Source of the DNA: Streptomyces olivochromogenes
Lineage (GTDB): Bacteria > Actinomycetota > Actinomycetes > Streptomycetales > Streptomycetaceae
Direction: 5' to 3'
DNA length: 64,000 nt
Assembly: GCF_021538895.1 (NCBI RefSeq)
Contig: NZ_JADDRL010000005.1
Coordinates: 1-64,000, forward strand
Part shown: piece by piece, positions 27,187 through 36,416 of the stretch
Layout: each line of letters opens with the position of its first letter
Position numbering within the stretch: the stretch's first letter is position 1
Notes under the pieces: generated by a model
Seen by the model: the letters and a program-made list of their open reading frames with translations, nothing else
Told to the model about the DNA's origin: nothing
Databases searched by the model: none
Position numbers and translations under genes: made by a program

Positions 27187-27465
27187 TCACCAAGAATCCA
27201 GGTCAGCCGCTACTTGCTCGTCAGCGACAAGGCCCCGGATGCGGATTTCCTCTCGGAAGAACCGCCGAAGACCCTGCAGGTGTGCCAATCGGAGCTCAGG
27301 CAAACTGACACCCGCCTCAATTCGATCCACTTCGCCGCCTACAGCGACCGGGCTTCCCTCTGCCTCAGCCAGATCCCGCAACGGCTCGACGCATACGGCG
27401 TTCGCATTACCAAAAGCATCGCCAAGCGTCTCCAGCAGTGCAGACACTGGGATTGTCCCACTCAA
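27187..27465 (-). CDS. Small hypothetical protein downstream of immunity gene
   Basis: This is a 92-residue frame with a TTG start at 27465; there is no ATG or GTG before the upstream in-frame stop. It ends 9 bases from the IS end. The protein has two predicted helices and an acidic middle (EAEGSPVAVGGEVDRIEAG). No family recognised. Its place, 37 bases behind the putative immunity gene on the same strand and in the same lower-GC tract, suggests a second immunity gene or a leftover fragment of an earlier toxin cassette. The lack of a good start makes it uncertain. Confidence 0.4.
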   Translation of the reverse strand: MSGTIPVSALLETLGDAFGNANAVCVEPLRDLAEAEGSPVAVGGEVDRIEAGVSLPELRLAHLQGLRRFFREEIRIRGLVADEQVAADLDSW

Positions 27466-27502
27466 AGTGCTCGGACTCAGAAGGCAGCCACATCAGAGCA
27501 AT

Positions 27503-27847
27503 TCACGAGAGAACTTTCAGGCCAATACATCCAACCACCTTCGCCAGATCAGAGCTAAGAAATAGCTGATAATAATAGCCCCCTCTCTTGCGGTCGTCTA
27601 TATATCCGATCAGGAGATCTCGATCACCACTCGCCGCAAGAGCCGCCACCGATTCCTCAAAACCCAGCGACGGCCGGTCGAGTTCTTGCAATCTCCGCAA
27701 TCGCCTGGCGTATGTGTGATGCAGCCTCACGGCAGGAATCTCGCCTGGCGAGATCTCAAAAGCAGCCCCAGCAAGGAGGGCACTCTTAGCCTGAGAACTT
27801 ACGTCAGATTCCATAACGAATGCTCGAACCAGTTCACCCCTGTCCAT
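27503..27847 (-). CDS. Putative immunity protein of the RHS toxin
   Basis: This 114-residue protein starts at the ATG at 27847, preceded by AAAGGGG with a 5-base spacer; a GTG at 27853 overlapping the toxin stop as GTGA is an alternative. It directly follows the toxin gene, the position of immunity genes in polymorphic toxin loci. No signal peptide, so it would act in the cytoplasm. The codon choice is unlike that of the chromosome (CTA, TTT, TAT runs near YYYQLFLSSD); a 60-base sample at 27541 counts 28 G/C. I recognise no named immunity family; the assignment rests on position and composition. Confidence 0.6.
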   Translation of the reverse strand: MDRGELVRAFVMESDVSSQAKSALLAGAAFEISPGEIPAVRLHHTYARRLRRLQELDRPSLGFEESVAALAASGDRDLLIGYIDDRKRGGYYYQLFLSSDLAKVVGCIGLKVLS

Positions 27848-27849
27848 TT

Positions 27850-30800
27850 TCACCCCTTTCGCTCTCTCGGGTTAAACCATGTCTCCCCATCTAGGCTGAT
27901 CTCGGGCGCCTCTACAACATCGAAGAGTAGGTGCTCTTCCTCAAACCAGCTGCCATCGAGATCAGTGTCGTGAACCTGGACATCCTTATTTGGGACATCT
28001 ACATGAGGAATTCGCATCACCACCCCGCCGGGGCCATATTCGTCAGCAAATTCAGTGGCTATATCAACATCGTGAGTCCAGGAAGTCATCTCACTCCCTG
28101 TATCGCCGCCGATGTGCCGCCACGGTTCCGAGTGCCCCCCGAACGGAACAGCTCGACCTTCAAGCGCATCAGCATGCTTCAGATGCCCCTTGGGAACCCC
28201 TCGATAGAGATGGCCATCGCCGACGATGTTGCAGTTATGTACGAGGACCGGCGTGGCCCCTGCCACCACATAGTACGTGTGGAGTTCCTGGACAGTAAGG
28301 TTCCAGCGGTCGGCGGTGCCGGGTGTGAGGTGGGTGGCGACGACGTAGGCGTGTTGGTTGGTAGGGGTATTGAGACTGTCGCCGTGATGGAGTTCGCCGG
28401 CGGGGACCCAGGTGTGGGTGGTGTCGTCCCAGAAGGGGTGGTTGGCCGTGGTGTGAATGGTGGCGGTGTGGCCGCCCTTGGTGCGGATCGTGAGGTCGAG
28501 CAGGTCGTGGTCGTGGTTGATCCACACGTGCTGGACCGTGCGGGCGCCTGCGCGCTTGCCCGTCTTTTGATCGGCTGCTTCGACCCTGTCGCCGGTCCTG
28601 ATCTTGCCGATGGGTTTGGTCTTGCCCTTGGCCATCAGGACGGGCGTATCGGGCGAGAAACTGCACTTTCCGGGTTCTCCGGCCTTGGCGGGCGCTGTCC
28701 CCGACGAACCGGTGTCCGGTTCGCTCGGGCGGGCCGCCGCAGCATCCGCTTCTCTGGCCGCGCGCTCTGCTTGGGCCTTGGCGTTTGCCCGTTTCAGGTT
28801 GGCCAGATCGCGGTCGAAATTGGCTGTGGCTTCATCGAGGGCCTTGGCCTCGGCGCCAGCCGCAACTGCGGCAGCTGCCGGTTCACGCTCGGCGGCTCCT
28901 GCAACCGCGCGTTCGGCGTCGGTAGCCAGCCCGTTTTCAACCCCTTGGGCTTCGCTCCCTGCGATCCCTCCACCAACGAGGCCGCCCGCCACCGAGCACG
29001 CCTCCTCGTTGCTGACCCCATTGGCGCTGATCCCGAGGGTGCACTTGACGGCATCCCAGAAGGGCTCAAGCAAAATCTTGAGACCGATCTTCGCCGGGTC
29101 ATTCTTGTAATGGACCGTCGGTCCGCATTGCCCAAATCGGCCGCAGGCGTAGGGGTTTCCAGGAGGAGGGGGCGAACCATTGCCGCTGGAGGTATTGGTG
29201 GTGCCTTCGTTTGTCGAGGTGCCGCCGCCTCCGCCGCCGGTTCCCGGACCGCATTCCTTCCAACCGCCGCTGCACTGCGTGCCGTCAGGGTTGATTTTGA
29301 TGGTGCCAGTCGGGTCGCTCCCCGAGGCCGGGTTGTCGCCGGCGTAGGTGTAGCCACCCATCTGGTTGGGGTCACCCGGCTCGAAGACCGGGTCGACGGT
29401 GAGGAAGCGGCCGAGGGTGGGGTCGTAGTTGCGGGCGCCCAGCAGGTTCAGGCCCGTGGTGGTGTCGTTGGGCTTGCCGAGGAAGCCGTGGTTCTCGTCG
29501 GGTGCCACCCAAGCGGAGGGGGTGGTGCCTCGCGGGTTGCCGTACGGGTCGTAGTACCGGCGGGTGACCGCAAGGGTGGACGCGTCCACGGCCGTCGTCG
29601 CCGTGCCCTGCCCGTTTGCCACCTGGTAGGTGACCGTGCCCGTGCTGGAGCGGGTGATCGTCGTGCCGTCCGGGCCTGTGTAGTAGCGCAGGCCCGTGCA
29701 GGTCTTGGCCGGCACGTCCAGGGTGAGCTGTTCGGCGCCGCCGAAGAGGTAGAGGATGCGGGTCTTGTCCGTGCCGCCGACCGACGCGGTCTGCTCCAGC
29801 AGGTTGCCGTCCGCGTCGTACAGGTACTTGCTCGTGCGGTCGGTGGTGCCGGACGGCGTCGAGACAGTGGCGGTGCGGCCCTCGGCGTCGTACGTGAACG
29901 TCTGCGTCTGGCCGGCCGGAAGCGCGCCCGCCTTGATCGTCGACCAGGTCTGGCCCTTGCCACCACAAGTGGTGAGCGTCAGCTGGGTCCCCTTGGTGGC
30001 ACTCGCGCTCGGGTCGGTCAGGCACAGGGTGCTCTTGGCCGCGTTGACCAGGGTACCGGTGGCCGTCAGGCGCCACTTCTGGGTGGCGTCCGTGGAGCAG
30101 GCGTCAGCGACGACACCCGTGCCGGACGTGGTGGCGTTGCCCGCGGTGTCCAGGCAGAACCCGCCCGCCTTCACCGTGCCGTCCGTGCCGATGGCCCACT
30201 TCTGGGCAGTTGAGGACGAACTGCAGGCGCTTACCTCGACCTTCGCGCCCGATCCCGTCTCCTCCACGCACAGCTTGCCGCCGCCGGTGAGGGTGAAGGC
30301 GGTGGTGAGCGGCCCCGTCGTCTTCGTCGCGCGGCTGACCGTGTTGCCCGCGTTCTTGCCGCTCGTGTCCGTGTACGACGGGGTCTGGGTCGCCGTCCCC
30401 GCGACGGGGTTGCTGAGGGTGGTCGCGCCCGCCTGGTTCGGATGGTTGGCAGCGGTCGTTCCGTCTGCGCCGGGGTAACTCGTGGTCTGGGTGGTGTCGG
30501 CAACCGCGTTGCCGCCGGTGTCGTGGTCGACCATGCCGGTGCGGTCGCCGAGCAGGTCGTAGGTGTACGTCTGCCAGTACGGTGCCGGGCCTCCGACAGT
30601 CTTCGTCTTCACCGGCGCGGTGCTCGTCTGCACCGAGGCCGTCGTGCAGCCGCCGACCGCGCCCACGGGTGCGCTGCCGGAGTCGGTGATGCCTGCCGTG
30701 TCCGTCCAGGCGGCGGTCAGCCGCTGGAAGGTGTCGTAGGTGAAGCACTGGGTGTCGTGCGTGGTGTTGTTCTGCAGGTCGTCGGTGGCGGTGAGTTCGC

Positions 30801-33800
30801 CTGCCTGGTTGTAGCGGTAGTTGACGACGTCCAGAGCCGTGGCGGAGGTCTGCACCATGCTGCTGGTCTGCGTGGTGCGCCCGGTGGTGGCGTCGTACTG
30901 GGCGAAGGTCGCCAGTTCCTTGCCGACGGGGCCGTAGTTGGCCCGGAGGACCCGGCCGAAGGGGTCGTGGACCGTGCCGTCGAGGTAGGAGGGAGTGTTG
31001 GAGACGCTGATGTCGCCGCCGAAGCCGTCCAGGACGCCCTGCAGGGTGTAGCCGTAGCCGACCCGCTCGGCGGGCAGCCCGCCGTCGGCCTTGTAGTCAG
31101 TGGTCGACAGTAGGCCCGTGGTCGGGGTGTAGGACGAGGCCAGGGTGTAGGTGACCGTGCCGCTGTCCTTGCCCTCCGTGCCCGGGAAACCGTCCGCCGT
31201 GGGGATCGTGAGTGTCGCGCCCAACGGCTGGTAGGCGGTGTTGTAGCCGGTGACGGCCTCCGTGTACGCCTTGCCGCTCGCCCCGCCCACATAGCGGGTC
31301 GAGGAGGTGGGGTAACCCTTGGCGAGCGTGTCGAAGAGGCGGGAGGTCAGTTGCTTGCCCGGGTCGGGCGTGGCCGACCAGGAGCCGGTGTATTCGGCTG
31401 TGCGTCGGTTGTTCCAGTCGTAGCCGTACGACAGGACCTGGCCGCGGGGATCGGTGGTCTGCAGCAGGTTGCCCAGGACGTCGTACTTGTCGAAGGTCGT
31501 CGTACCGGCGTCGGGGTCGGTCTGGGAGGTCTTCTCGCCGAGCAGGTCGTACTTGTAGGACCAGTTGTTGCCGGCGCTGTCGCTGACCGAATCCACCTGT
31601 CCGGCGGGCGTGTAGCTGTAGCGGGTGGTGGCGTCGGCGGCAGGGACCGCGCCTGCCGTGCCTTGGTGCCACAGCACCGAGCTGCCGTCGCTGCCGACGA
31701 CGGCGACGGTGGAGTCCGCCCGGATCTGGAAAGTGGCACCCGTCGTCGCGGCCAGGGCGGTGCTCCACTTGGAAGTCCCGGACGCGGTGTAGACGACGAG
31801 GTTGCCGTCGGTACCGAACTGGGCGTAGGCGCCGGGGTTTCCCGCCGTCGCGCTGGACCAGAGGGTCTTGCCGCTGTTGAGCGCGGTGAGGACCAGGTTG
31901 CCGTCTGCCTGCATGGTCAGGCGGACACTGCTGGAGGTCAGCGAGGTGCCGGACGGGATGACACTGCCGCCCTTGAGGGTCGCCGTGGCGTCGGTGTTCT
32001 TCACCACGGACTTCACCGTCTGTCCGAGCGCGTTGGTGAAGACCGCGGTCGCCGAACCGCCGGCCGGTGGAGTCGTGTCCGTCTCGTCGGCGCCCTTGAA
32101 AGCGGTGCTGGTGGACCACTGCTTGACCGCCTGGTGCCACAGGGTGCTGGTGGTGGCGCGGCCCTGGCCGTCGTAGGTGGTCGTGGTCTCGGCCGGGATC
32201 TCGTTCTCGTTGGCCGCGTACAGCGTCGTGGAGGGACCGTGGCCCGGCTCGGAGTAGGGGGCGTACGACGCGGATGCCCAGCCGTGAGAGTCGTAGAAGG
32301 TGTCGGAGATGATCCGGCCGGAGTCCGAGTCGCCGTCGGCGGTCGTCTGGGTCTGCCGTGGCTGGAGCATCCCGTCGTAGATGCTGATCGACGTCGCGTA
32401 GGAGCCGTCCTCGCGCAGTGTGCGCGTCGTGACCGAGGTCGGGTCGCCCGGGTGGGTGATCGTGCCGCCGGGAGCGGGGACAGCGCCGGGGTTGATCGAG
32501 TACGCGAACTTCATGTCCGCGCTCTCTGTGGCCTTGTCACGTCCGGGCAACCAGACGGCGGTACGGCGGCCGAGGGCGTCGTAGGTGATGTCGGTGACGC
32601 GGTTGTTGGCGTCGACGTTCTCGGTGGCCAGGCCGCGCAGCGGATCGAGAGTGGACGTGACCTTCCACTGCTTCTGGTTGGTGGAGACGATGCTGGTCGG
32701 ATTGGTGTTGCCGCCCGTGCTGCTCCACTTGGGCAGGTAGTCGGTGTGCGTGCCCTTGCCGGTGGCGTCCAGAGTGTCGGTGGCGCGGCCGGCACCGTCG
32801 TAGGCGATGCCGCTGGTGGTGCGCCAGTTCTCGGTGCCGTCGCTGCCGTAGCCGGTGGCGATCTGGGTGCCGGTGACGTGCGGGAGGGTGAGTGTGCCGT
32901 GGGCACCGAGGTCGGTGACGGAGCCGTTGCCGTCGTAGTAGATCTTCTTGTCGGAGAGCAGTGTGCCGGTGCCGGGCTTGGTGCCGCACGGGCCGGAGAC
33001 CGTGGTGATCCGGGAGGGGTAGGCGAGCAGCATGCTGTTGGCGGCCGAGGATGCCGGGGTCGCGTAGTCCGTGCTGGTGCACTTCTCCTGAGCGGCTACG
33101 GACACGTCGCCGTGCGCGTCGACCGACTGGACGCGACCCTGGTCGTCGTAGGCCGCATCGACGCGCGTGTGCCGCCAGGTGCCGTCGGCGAGCAGCGCGT
33201 AACCGTGGCTCTGGCTGGACCGGATCCGGCGTGCGGTGAGGTCGGGCAGGGTGGAGGTGGCCGGTTTGCTGTCGCCGGGGTTGTCCTCCTGGGTCCAGCC
33301 GGTCCACGGGGTTCGGTCGGCGTGGGCGGTGGTGGTGAAGGTGAACGGGCCGCTGACGGTGGACGCGTTCACCGTGCCGCCGGAGGCGGTGTAGGTGTCC
33401 GTCTGCAGGGCGGTGCCCTCGAGTTGATCCGCGTCGGTGACCGTCTCGACGGTCTTGCCGCCGACGGTGGCGTCCACGTTGACCGAGCGGCGGGTGCCGT
33501 CGGCCTTGTAGTCGCCGTCCATGCCCTGCAGGTAGGTGGTGGTCAGCTGGGTGACCGGCTCGGGTGCCTTGCCGGTGCGAACGGTGACGTTGCGGAAGCC
33601 GCGGAACTGGTCCCAGGTGCGGTACTGGTCGTCGGTGAGGTCGGAGTCGTCCCGGTGCCAGGCGGGTCCCGAGTACGAGTACGTGGAGACCTGGGCCTCG
33701 GAACCGGCTGGGATCTTGGACGAATCGGGGTTGTACTGGGCGGCGACCGTCAGGTCGGCGACGGCGACGCTGTGGACGGTGGTCTTGTTGAACCAGTCCG

Positions 33801-36135
33801 CGATCGGCTTGGAGTCACCGGGCACCGTCCAGTACGTGGGGTAGCAGGAGTTGGTGTTGGAGTCGGCGGCCTTGATGTCCAGTTTCTTGCCGGCGCACGG
33901 GTTCTGGTTGTACTCGACGGTGATCGACTCGCCGGTCTCCGTCTGCACGTTGGCGATGCGGGGCCGATAGAGCGGCGGGGCGGACGGGGAGTCGTCGTCG
34001 ACCCGGTTGTCGATCTCGGTTCCGGTGAAGGAGACCTGGTTCAGCGTGATGTCGCTGTTGCCATTGTCGTAGGTGTCCTTGCCGGTGTGCTTGATGGACT
34101 GCAGCCACATCACGGCCTGCAGCGAGCCCACGTCCTTGGGGTCGACGGTGGTCCCGGTGACGGGGTCGACGGCACCACCCGCGTCGGAGTACACCTGGCC
34201 CAGGTCGTAGCTGTCCACCGGGATCAGCCTGTCGGTCGAGCCGTCCTTGACGTGGACCTTGGTGGTGATGCTGTCCAGCCGAGTGGTGGTCCAGAAAGTG
34301 GGCGACGAGACGATGCAGACGTCCGTCGGCACCTTGGTCGCGTCGTCGGGCAGCTTCGTCTTGTCGGTCGAGTCGCAGTGCAGGTCCCACGGCACGTCCG
34401 GCCAGTGCGGGGCCGTGTTGTCGTCGAGGTTCCCCGGCGAGCAGTCGGTGAAGGAGGAGGTGGTCTGGCAGCGCTGCTTGGAGGTGAACGCCACCTGGGC
34501 CGCCGGGGTGCGGCCGGCCTGCTCGTCATCCAGGGTGTAGCCGTACGAGATCGACGTCAGCGTGCCGCCCCGGGTGTACGAGGTGAGGGTTCCGGTGTCG
34601 TCCTTGTCGCTGGTCGCCGCGGCCTGACCGCCGCCGAGGTCGTAGTAGCCGGTCTCGGTGGAGTAGTCGTAGCGCTGGACGGAGCCGGAGGGCGAGACGA
34701 CGAAGTCGAGGTTCCAGCGCCAGCCCTCGGGCTTGTCGCAACGCGACTTCTTGCCGTCGTCGTCGCTGTGGCAGGGGTTGGAGGAACGGGGGTGCAGCAC
34801 CGGGACACCCCAGGCGGCGTGGGTGGTGTCGTCGCCCGAGGTCGAGGACGCCGTACCGGCGGTCCCAGGAGCGGTCGGGGCGTGGTCGGCGCCGAAGTAG
34901 GCAGCGGTGCCGTCGGTGGTGAGGACCCGGAAGTAGACGCCGTCGTGCAGACCGTTCGCGGCACCCGACAGTTCCTGCACCACGGTGCCGTCGTCGCCCT
35001 CGAGTCTGAACTCCTTTGTCTCGCCGGGCGCTCCCGAAGAGGTGGTGGGCACCAGACGCCCGGAGTGGGATCCGAAGGAGACGCTGGCGTTGTCACCACC
35101 CCAGCACTCGTCACCCGAGCCCTTGAGGATCTTCTTCCCGTCCCCGTCGAGGAGCGAGCCGCACGGACGGTACGTCCGCTCCACGAACCCGGGCTGGTAG
35201 CCCCAGCCGTCGCCGATCCACGAGGCCTGGGAATTGCGGGCGGAGGTCTCACCGTCCACGGTCTGCGAGTCGTACGACAGCGCGACCGACGGCCCGGTGT
35301 CACCGACAGCGGCGGGTACGTCGATCGGATACGAGTACGTGTACGCGCCGGTGCCGCTGGTCTGCCAGGTACCCGAGGGGCTCAGCGAGGTGGCGGAGTA
35401 GTCGCCCTGTGAGCCGCGGCTGCCCGAGGTCACGGCGATCGCCGAGTCGGCGGTGGTCGTGGCGGTGAGCTGATCGGCGGTGGCCCGGTTGGTGGACTTC
35501 AGGGGCGTCCGCGTGCGGCAGGCCGGCTGCTCAGGCGTGGTCAGGGCACAGGCCGGGAGGCGCGTGAGGGTGAGGCGGGAGCCGTATCCGCCGCCGTACG
35601 CCTTGGCGACCGACGAGTAGTCGATGACGACACGGACCTTGGCATTGGGGGATTTCGTGCGCCCCAGGCCGACCAGCAGACCGGCGTCGGCGCCTGCGCG
35701 CAACGCTTTGTTCCGGGAGGCGAGTTGGACACGTACCTTCTCGCCGTCCGCTCGATTCGTCTTGAGCGTCTTGGCGGGATTGGCGCGCTTGGCGGGCATG
35801 GCCGCCTTGTCGGCGGAGGCCACCCAAAGGGGCAGCGAACCCGCCTTGACCGGCTTCTCGTTCAGCGCGACGGTACGGGAACCGCCCTTCGGCCAAGCCA
35901 GCTTGGGTGCGGTCTGATAGTGGGTGAGCGCGCGGTAGCCCCGGGGGTGGACCGTCTGCGGGTGACGCAACGCATGTCCGCCCACCCCTGGTGTGACAGG
36001 CAGGGGTTTCGGGTCCCAGATCTTGCCGTGGAAGATGTACGGCCCGATGCCGTCCTTGGCGACCGCCCCGGTCACGAGCAGCGCCATGGCGGCGACGAGT
36101 GCCGAGACGAACGTCAGCGTCCTTCGCACACCCAC
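27850..36135 (-). CDS. Secreted RHS polymorphic toxin with lectin, Hint and ADP-ribosyltransferase-like domains
   Basis: This giant protein has 2,761 residues. The GTG at 36135 is preferred because GGGGGGA precedes it; the frame is open to 36189. In order: signal peptide (RRTLTFVSALVAAMALLVTG); SpvB/TcdB-like region with CGSLLDGDGKK; bulb-type lectin about 1380-1490 (LTMQADGNLVL, QFGTDGNLVVY); YD/RHS repeats; ricin-type trefoil about 1945-2065 (QKWAI, QKWRL, QTWS); RHS core end (RYYDPYGNPRG, NLLGARNYDPTLGRF); Hint domain about 2491-2630 (starts CSFSPDTPVLMAKG, ends VLVHN); toxin domain to the end. The toxin has LYRG, TSWTHDVDIATEFA and FEEEHLLF, fitting the R-S-E triad of ADP-ribosyltransferases. 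Hint autocleavage before Cys would free it. Immunity gene follows. Confidence 0.88.
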   Translation of the reverse strand: MGVRRTLTFVSALVAAMALLVTGAVAKDGIGPYIFHGKIWDPKPLPVTPGVGGHALRHPQTVHPRGYRALTHYQTAPKLAWPKGGSRTVALNEKPVKAGSLPLWVASADKAAMPAKRANPAKTLKTNRADGEKVRVQLASRNKALRAGADAGLLVGLGRTKSPNAKVRVVIDYSSVAKAYGGGYGSRLTLTRLPACALTTPEQPACRTRTPLKSTNRATADQLTATTTADSAIAVTSGSRGSQGDYSATSLSPSGTWQTSGTGAYTYSYPIDVPAAVGDTGPSVALSYDSQTVDGETSARNSQASWIGDGWGYQPGFVERTYRPCGSLLDGDGKKILKGSGDECWGGDNASVSFGSHSGRLVPTTSSGAPGETKEFRLEGDDGTVVQELSGAANGLHDGVYFRVLTTDGTAAYFGADHAPTAPGTAGTASSTSGDDTTHAAWGVPVLHPRSSNPCHSDDDGKKSRCDKPEGWRWNLDFVVSPSGSVQRYDYSTETGYYDLGGGQAAATSDKDDTGTLTSYTRGGTLTSISYGYTLDDEQAGRTPAAQVAFTSKQRCQTTSSFTDCSPGNLDDNTAPHWPDVPWDLHCDSTDKTKLPDDATKVPTDVCIVSSPTFWTTTRLDSITTKVHVKDGSTDRLIPVDSYDLGQVYSDAGGAVDPVTGTTVDPKDVGSLQAVMWLQSIKHTGKDTYDNGNSDITLNQVSFTGTEIDNRVDDDSPSAPPLYRPRIANVQTETGESITVEYNQNPCAGKKLDIKAADSNTNSCYPTYWTVPGDSKPIADWFNKTTVHSVAVADLTVAAQYNPDSSKIPAGSEAQVSTYSYSGPAWHRDDSDLTDDQYRTWDQFRGFRNVTVRTGKAPEPVTQLTTTYLQGMDGDYKADGTRRSVNVDATVGGKTVETVTDADQLEGTALQTDTYTASGGTVNASTVSGPFTFTTTAHADRTPWTGWTQEDNPGDSKPATSTLPDLTARRIRSSQSHGYALLADGTWRHTRVDAAYDDQGRVQSVDAHGDVSVAAQEKCTSTDYATPASSAANSMLLAYPSRITTVSGPCGTKPGTGTLLSDKKIYYDGNGSVTDLGAHGTLTLPHVTGTQIATGYGSDGTENWRTTSGIAYDGAGRATDTLDATGKGTHTDYLPKWSSTGGNTNPTSIVSTNQKQWKVTSTLDPLRGLATENVDANNRVTDITYDALGRRTAVWLPGRDKATESADMKFAYSINPGAVPAPGGTITHPGDPTSVTTRTLREDGSYATSISIYDGMLQPRQTQTTADGDSDSGRIISDTFYDSHGWASASYAPYSEPGHGPSTTLYAANENEIPAETTTTYDGQGRATTSTLWHQAVKQWSTSTAFKGADETDTTPPAGGSATAVFTNALGQTVKSVVKNTDATATLKGGSVIPSGTSLTSSSVRLTMQADGNLVLTALNSGKTLWSSATAGNPGAYAQFGTDGNLVVYTASGTSKWSTALAATTGATFQIRADSTVAVVGSDGSSVLWHQGTAGAVPAADATTRYSYTPAGQVDSVSDSAGNNWSYKYDLLGEKTSQTDPDAGTTTFDKYDVLGNLLQTTDPRGQVLSYGYDWNNRRTAEYTGSWSATPDPGKQLTSRLFDTLAKGYPTSSTRYVGGASGKAYTEAVTGYNTAYQPLGATLTIPTADGFPGTEGKDSGTVTYTLASSYTPTTGLLSTTDYKADGGLPAERVGYGYTLQGVLDGFGGDISVSNTPSYLDGTVHDPFGRVLRANYGPVGKELATFAQYDATTGRTTQTSSMVQTSATALDVVNYRYNQAGELTATDDLQNNTTHDTQCFTYDTFQRLTAAWTDTAGITDSGSAPVGAVGGCTTASVQTSTAPVKTKTVGGPAPYWQTYTYDLLGDRTGMVDHDTGGNAVADTTQTTSYPGADGTTAANHPNQAGATTLSNPVAGTATQTPSYTDTSGKNAGNTVSRATKTTGPLTTAFTLTGGGKLCVEETGSGAKVEVSACSSSSTAQKWAIGTDGTVKAGGFCLDTAGNATTSGTGVVADACSTDATQKWRLTATGTLVNAAKSTLCLTDPSASATKGTQLTLTTCGGKGQTWSTIKAGALPAGQTQTFTYDAEGRTATVSTPSGTTDRTSKYLYDADGNLLEQTASVGGTDKTRILYLFGGAEQLTLDVPAKTCTGLRYYTGPDGTTITRSSTGTVTYQVANGQGTATTAVDASTLAVTRRYYDPYGNPRGTTPSAWVAPDENHGFLGKPNDTTTGLNLLGARNYDPTLGRFLTVDPVFEPGDPNQMGGYTYAGDNPASGSDPTGTIKINPDGTQCSGGWKECGPGTGGGGGGTSTNEGTTNTSSGNGSPPPPGNPYACGRFGQCGPTVHYKNDPAKIGLKILLEPFWDAVKCTLGISANGVSNEEACSVAGGLVGGGIAGSEAQGVENGLATDAERAVAGAAEREPAAAAVAAGAEAKALDEATANFDRDLANLKRANAKAQAERAAREADAAAARPSEPDTGSSGTAPAKAGEPGKCSFSPDTPVLMAKGKTKPIGKIRTGDRVEAADQKTGKRAGARTVQHVWINHDHDLLDLTIRTKGGHTATIHTTANHPFWDDTTHTWVPAGELHHGDSLNTPTNQHAYVVATHLTPGTADRWNLTVQELHTYYVVAGATPVLVHNCNIVGDGHLYRGVPKGHLKHADALEGRAVPFGGHSEPWRHIGGDTGSEMTSWTHDVDIATEFADEYGPGGVVMRIPHVDVPNKDVQVHDTDLDGSWFEEEHLLFDVVEAPEISLDGETWFNPRERKG

Positions 36136-36416
36136 GCGAGAAGTCCCCCCGTATGAAACGGACTTGATGGTCCGTTGATTGCAGGTCACGTGGTCGGCGT
36201 GATCCAGGACGGGAGGCTAGGAAGCGATTTGACCGATCATCAAGACTTTTTGCCAATGCCATGACAAGTATGTGATTGCTTTTGGCATTTCCTGTGTACG
36301 TTCTGTGCCGGGGGGAGCGACCATCACCGTCGCACGCCGTCGCGGGCGTCCTGACCAACGCCCGGCGAGCCGCTTCCTGAAGTGTCTGTCGTGCCGTCGT
36401 GTGAAGGAGCTCTGTC
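36136..36416. promoter_or_regulatory. Divergent promoter region between the RHS and LamG genes
   Basis: 281 bases with no gene. The stretch 36217-36300 is unusually AT-rich for this genome and holds TGCCAA (36251-36256) facing TTGGCA (36282-36287). It must contain the promoters of both secreted giants; the exact sites cannot be seen. Confidence 0.45.

Noticed and set aside
31351..35412. A 1,353-codon frame antisense to the RHS gene
   Set aside because: It is the mirror of GC-biased third positions of the RHS gene; translation is Val/Gly/Arg-rich with no domain and no ribosome site.
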